From Saccoglossus kowalevskii (lineage: Eukaryota > Hemichordata > Enteropneusta > Harrimaniidae), in the NCBI RefSeq assembly GCF_000003605.2, contig NW_003116447.1, positions 44,271 through 55,968 of the forward strand: DNA of 11,698 nt. Reading direction: 5' to 3'. Positions 10,380 through 11,698 of the stretch are shown here, in pieces. The notes beneath the pieces were generated by a model. It ran no database searches. It was not told the origin of the DNA and saw only the letters and a list, made by a program, of their open reading frames with translations. Position 1 is the first letter of the stretch, and each line of letters begins with the position of its first letter. A program made the translations under genes and the position numbers.

Positions 10380-11555
10380 CGTTGTTTCGGCAAAGCAATG
10401 TAATATAACAGTTCCTACAACGATATATTCCCTTTCAGGCAACTGTGTGGTTTTCAGACGCAACTCTGGAAACACATGAAACCGATCAGATTCACCTGCT
10501 TGTACGTAAACTGATGTACATCTAGAAACAGTGTCACATGGGAACTGAATGGCATTAGTAATGTTTAAACTGCGCTGCCACCGATGTTCGTAGTAGCGTG
10601 TGAACTGACCTAACACTATGCACGTTGTACGTCGCTCTGTTGCAGAGCATCTTGTCAAATATGCACATTTCATTATGGTGTCCAGGCTTCCTCCAATCAC
10701 AATGAAATTTAATTATAACGGGTGTGTATATTTCACCGCAGGGTAACTGCCTTGCCATATTAATTGTTAATAAAGACAGACAGACATAATATCCAGTAAC
10801 GCTGTTATCGGCAACAGGATGCTGTGAAGAACTTTTTCTTAAAATGGTCGTTACAATATTGGATACATTGCATTCATGCAGGGACTGGTAAATAGTTTTT
10901 TTTTTAGATTTTTTTATTTCTGATTGCAGCATTCGGAACTTCGAACACTGCGCGTTTGTTCTCAGATGAAGAGTTGAAGTATCATGTGCACGCTAGAAGG
11001 CAAATCAATTTTAAACATTGAAGCAAGACTAATTATATCTGAACTAGGGTAATGAAACAAATCCAGCAAAAAATAATCCATCAACTTTTAATAGGAGCTG
11101 CCACCGAACCAACCACACCGTGCACGCGACGAGCAATGTTGTATTAATAATGAATGAAATGTCGATATCAATAGAAACGCTTCATAGACCTGGACCATCA
11201 AATTTGATTACAAATGTGCCAGGTAATTCATCAACCTCTGTGTGCACTTGCCTTGTGACATTGACATGGACATTTTAAGACGTACTGTACTGACGTTCAA
11301 CACAACAACTTTGATAACAAAAATAATCGAAAATTGGGGGCGCTGGTACAGCTTTTAAAAGACTTTAATGGACGTATGTAATGAATGAAAAGGCAGCGCT
11401 ACAGTAATGTACGGGGACATGTATAATATTTACCCTCAGGCCATACGCCTTCCTCTATAGGTGAAATGAGATGGTAACGCACTCAGACCAATTAAATAAT
11501 GTTCAATTCATTATGTTGGCGCTACTATGTGTTGTATACCTCAGGTTGCCACGAC
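10380..11555. other. Upstream flank of the receptor gene, no recognised gene
   Basis: This stretch lies 5' of the receptor's start codon. Two overlapping minus-strand frames are open (10362-10700, 112 codons; 10555-10932, 125 codons), but neither resembles a known family. The first ends at the TGA that lies in frame just before the receptor ATG. They may be chance frames or leader sequence. Between 10932 and 11555 I see only AT-rich DNA, with the string GCGCT recurring around 11340, 11396 and 11520 in partly similar surroundings (GGTACAG, ACAG, ACTA follow). No tRNA-like box pair or element body could be established next to the AAAT array. Confidence 0.4.

Positions 11556-11698
<143 letters not shown>

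Noticed and set aside
10555-10932. 125-codon minus-strand open frame, the longest in the window
   Set aside because: It has no recognisable domain, overlaps another open frame on the same strand in a different phase, and its length is compatible with chance.

Overview
The window looks like AT-rich (roughly two thirds A+T by eye) nuclear DNA from an animal. It has no dense gene packing, no operons and no long open frames. One protein-coding exon can be recognised with confidence. It lies on the minus strand near the right end and stops at a textbook U1-type splice donor, so the locus is an intron-containing eukaryotic gene. The receptor type and the loose gene spacing suggest an invertebrate metazoan, but the phylum cannot be resolved from this sequence.

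Layout. (1) 1-10046: about 10 kb with no recognisable coding exon. It is most simply read as the first intron of the receptor gene, which is transcribed leftwards and leaves the window at base 1. It holds only short stop-bounded frames, small homopolymers, short AAAT/TTTA runs and a few small hairpins or palindromes near chance expectation. Two weak exon-like segments (5836-5928 and about 4480-4700, minus) are flagged but not called. (2) 10053-10328 minus: first coding exon, with a signal peptide followed by the start of a GABA-B-like, class C GPCR type ligand-binding domain, ending in phase 0. (3) 10345-10377 minus: a possible TATA-plus-initiator core promoter directly upstream of the ATG. 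(4) About 10380-11555: upstream or intergenic DNA with two overlapping open frames but no recognisable protein. (5) 11556-11698: a long (AAAT)n microsatellite running to the window edge.

Biology. The exon would supply the secretion signal and the first beta-strand/helix/beta-strand of a periplasmic-binding-like Venus flytrap domain. The rest of that domain, the seven membrane helices and the cytoplasmic tail must be encoded further left, probably outside the window. I see no mobile-element protein, tRNA, rRNA, CRISPR array or other self-contained system here.
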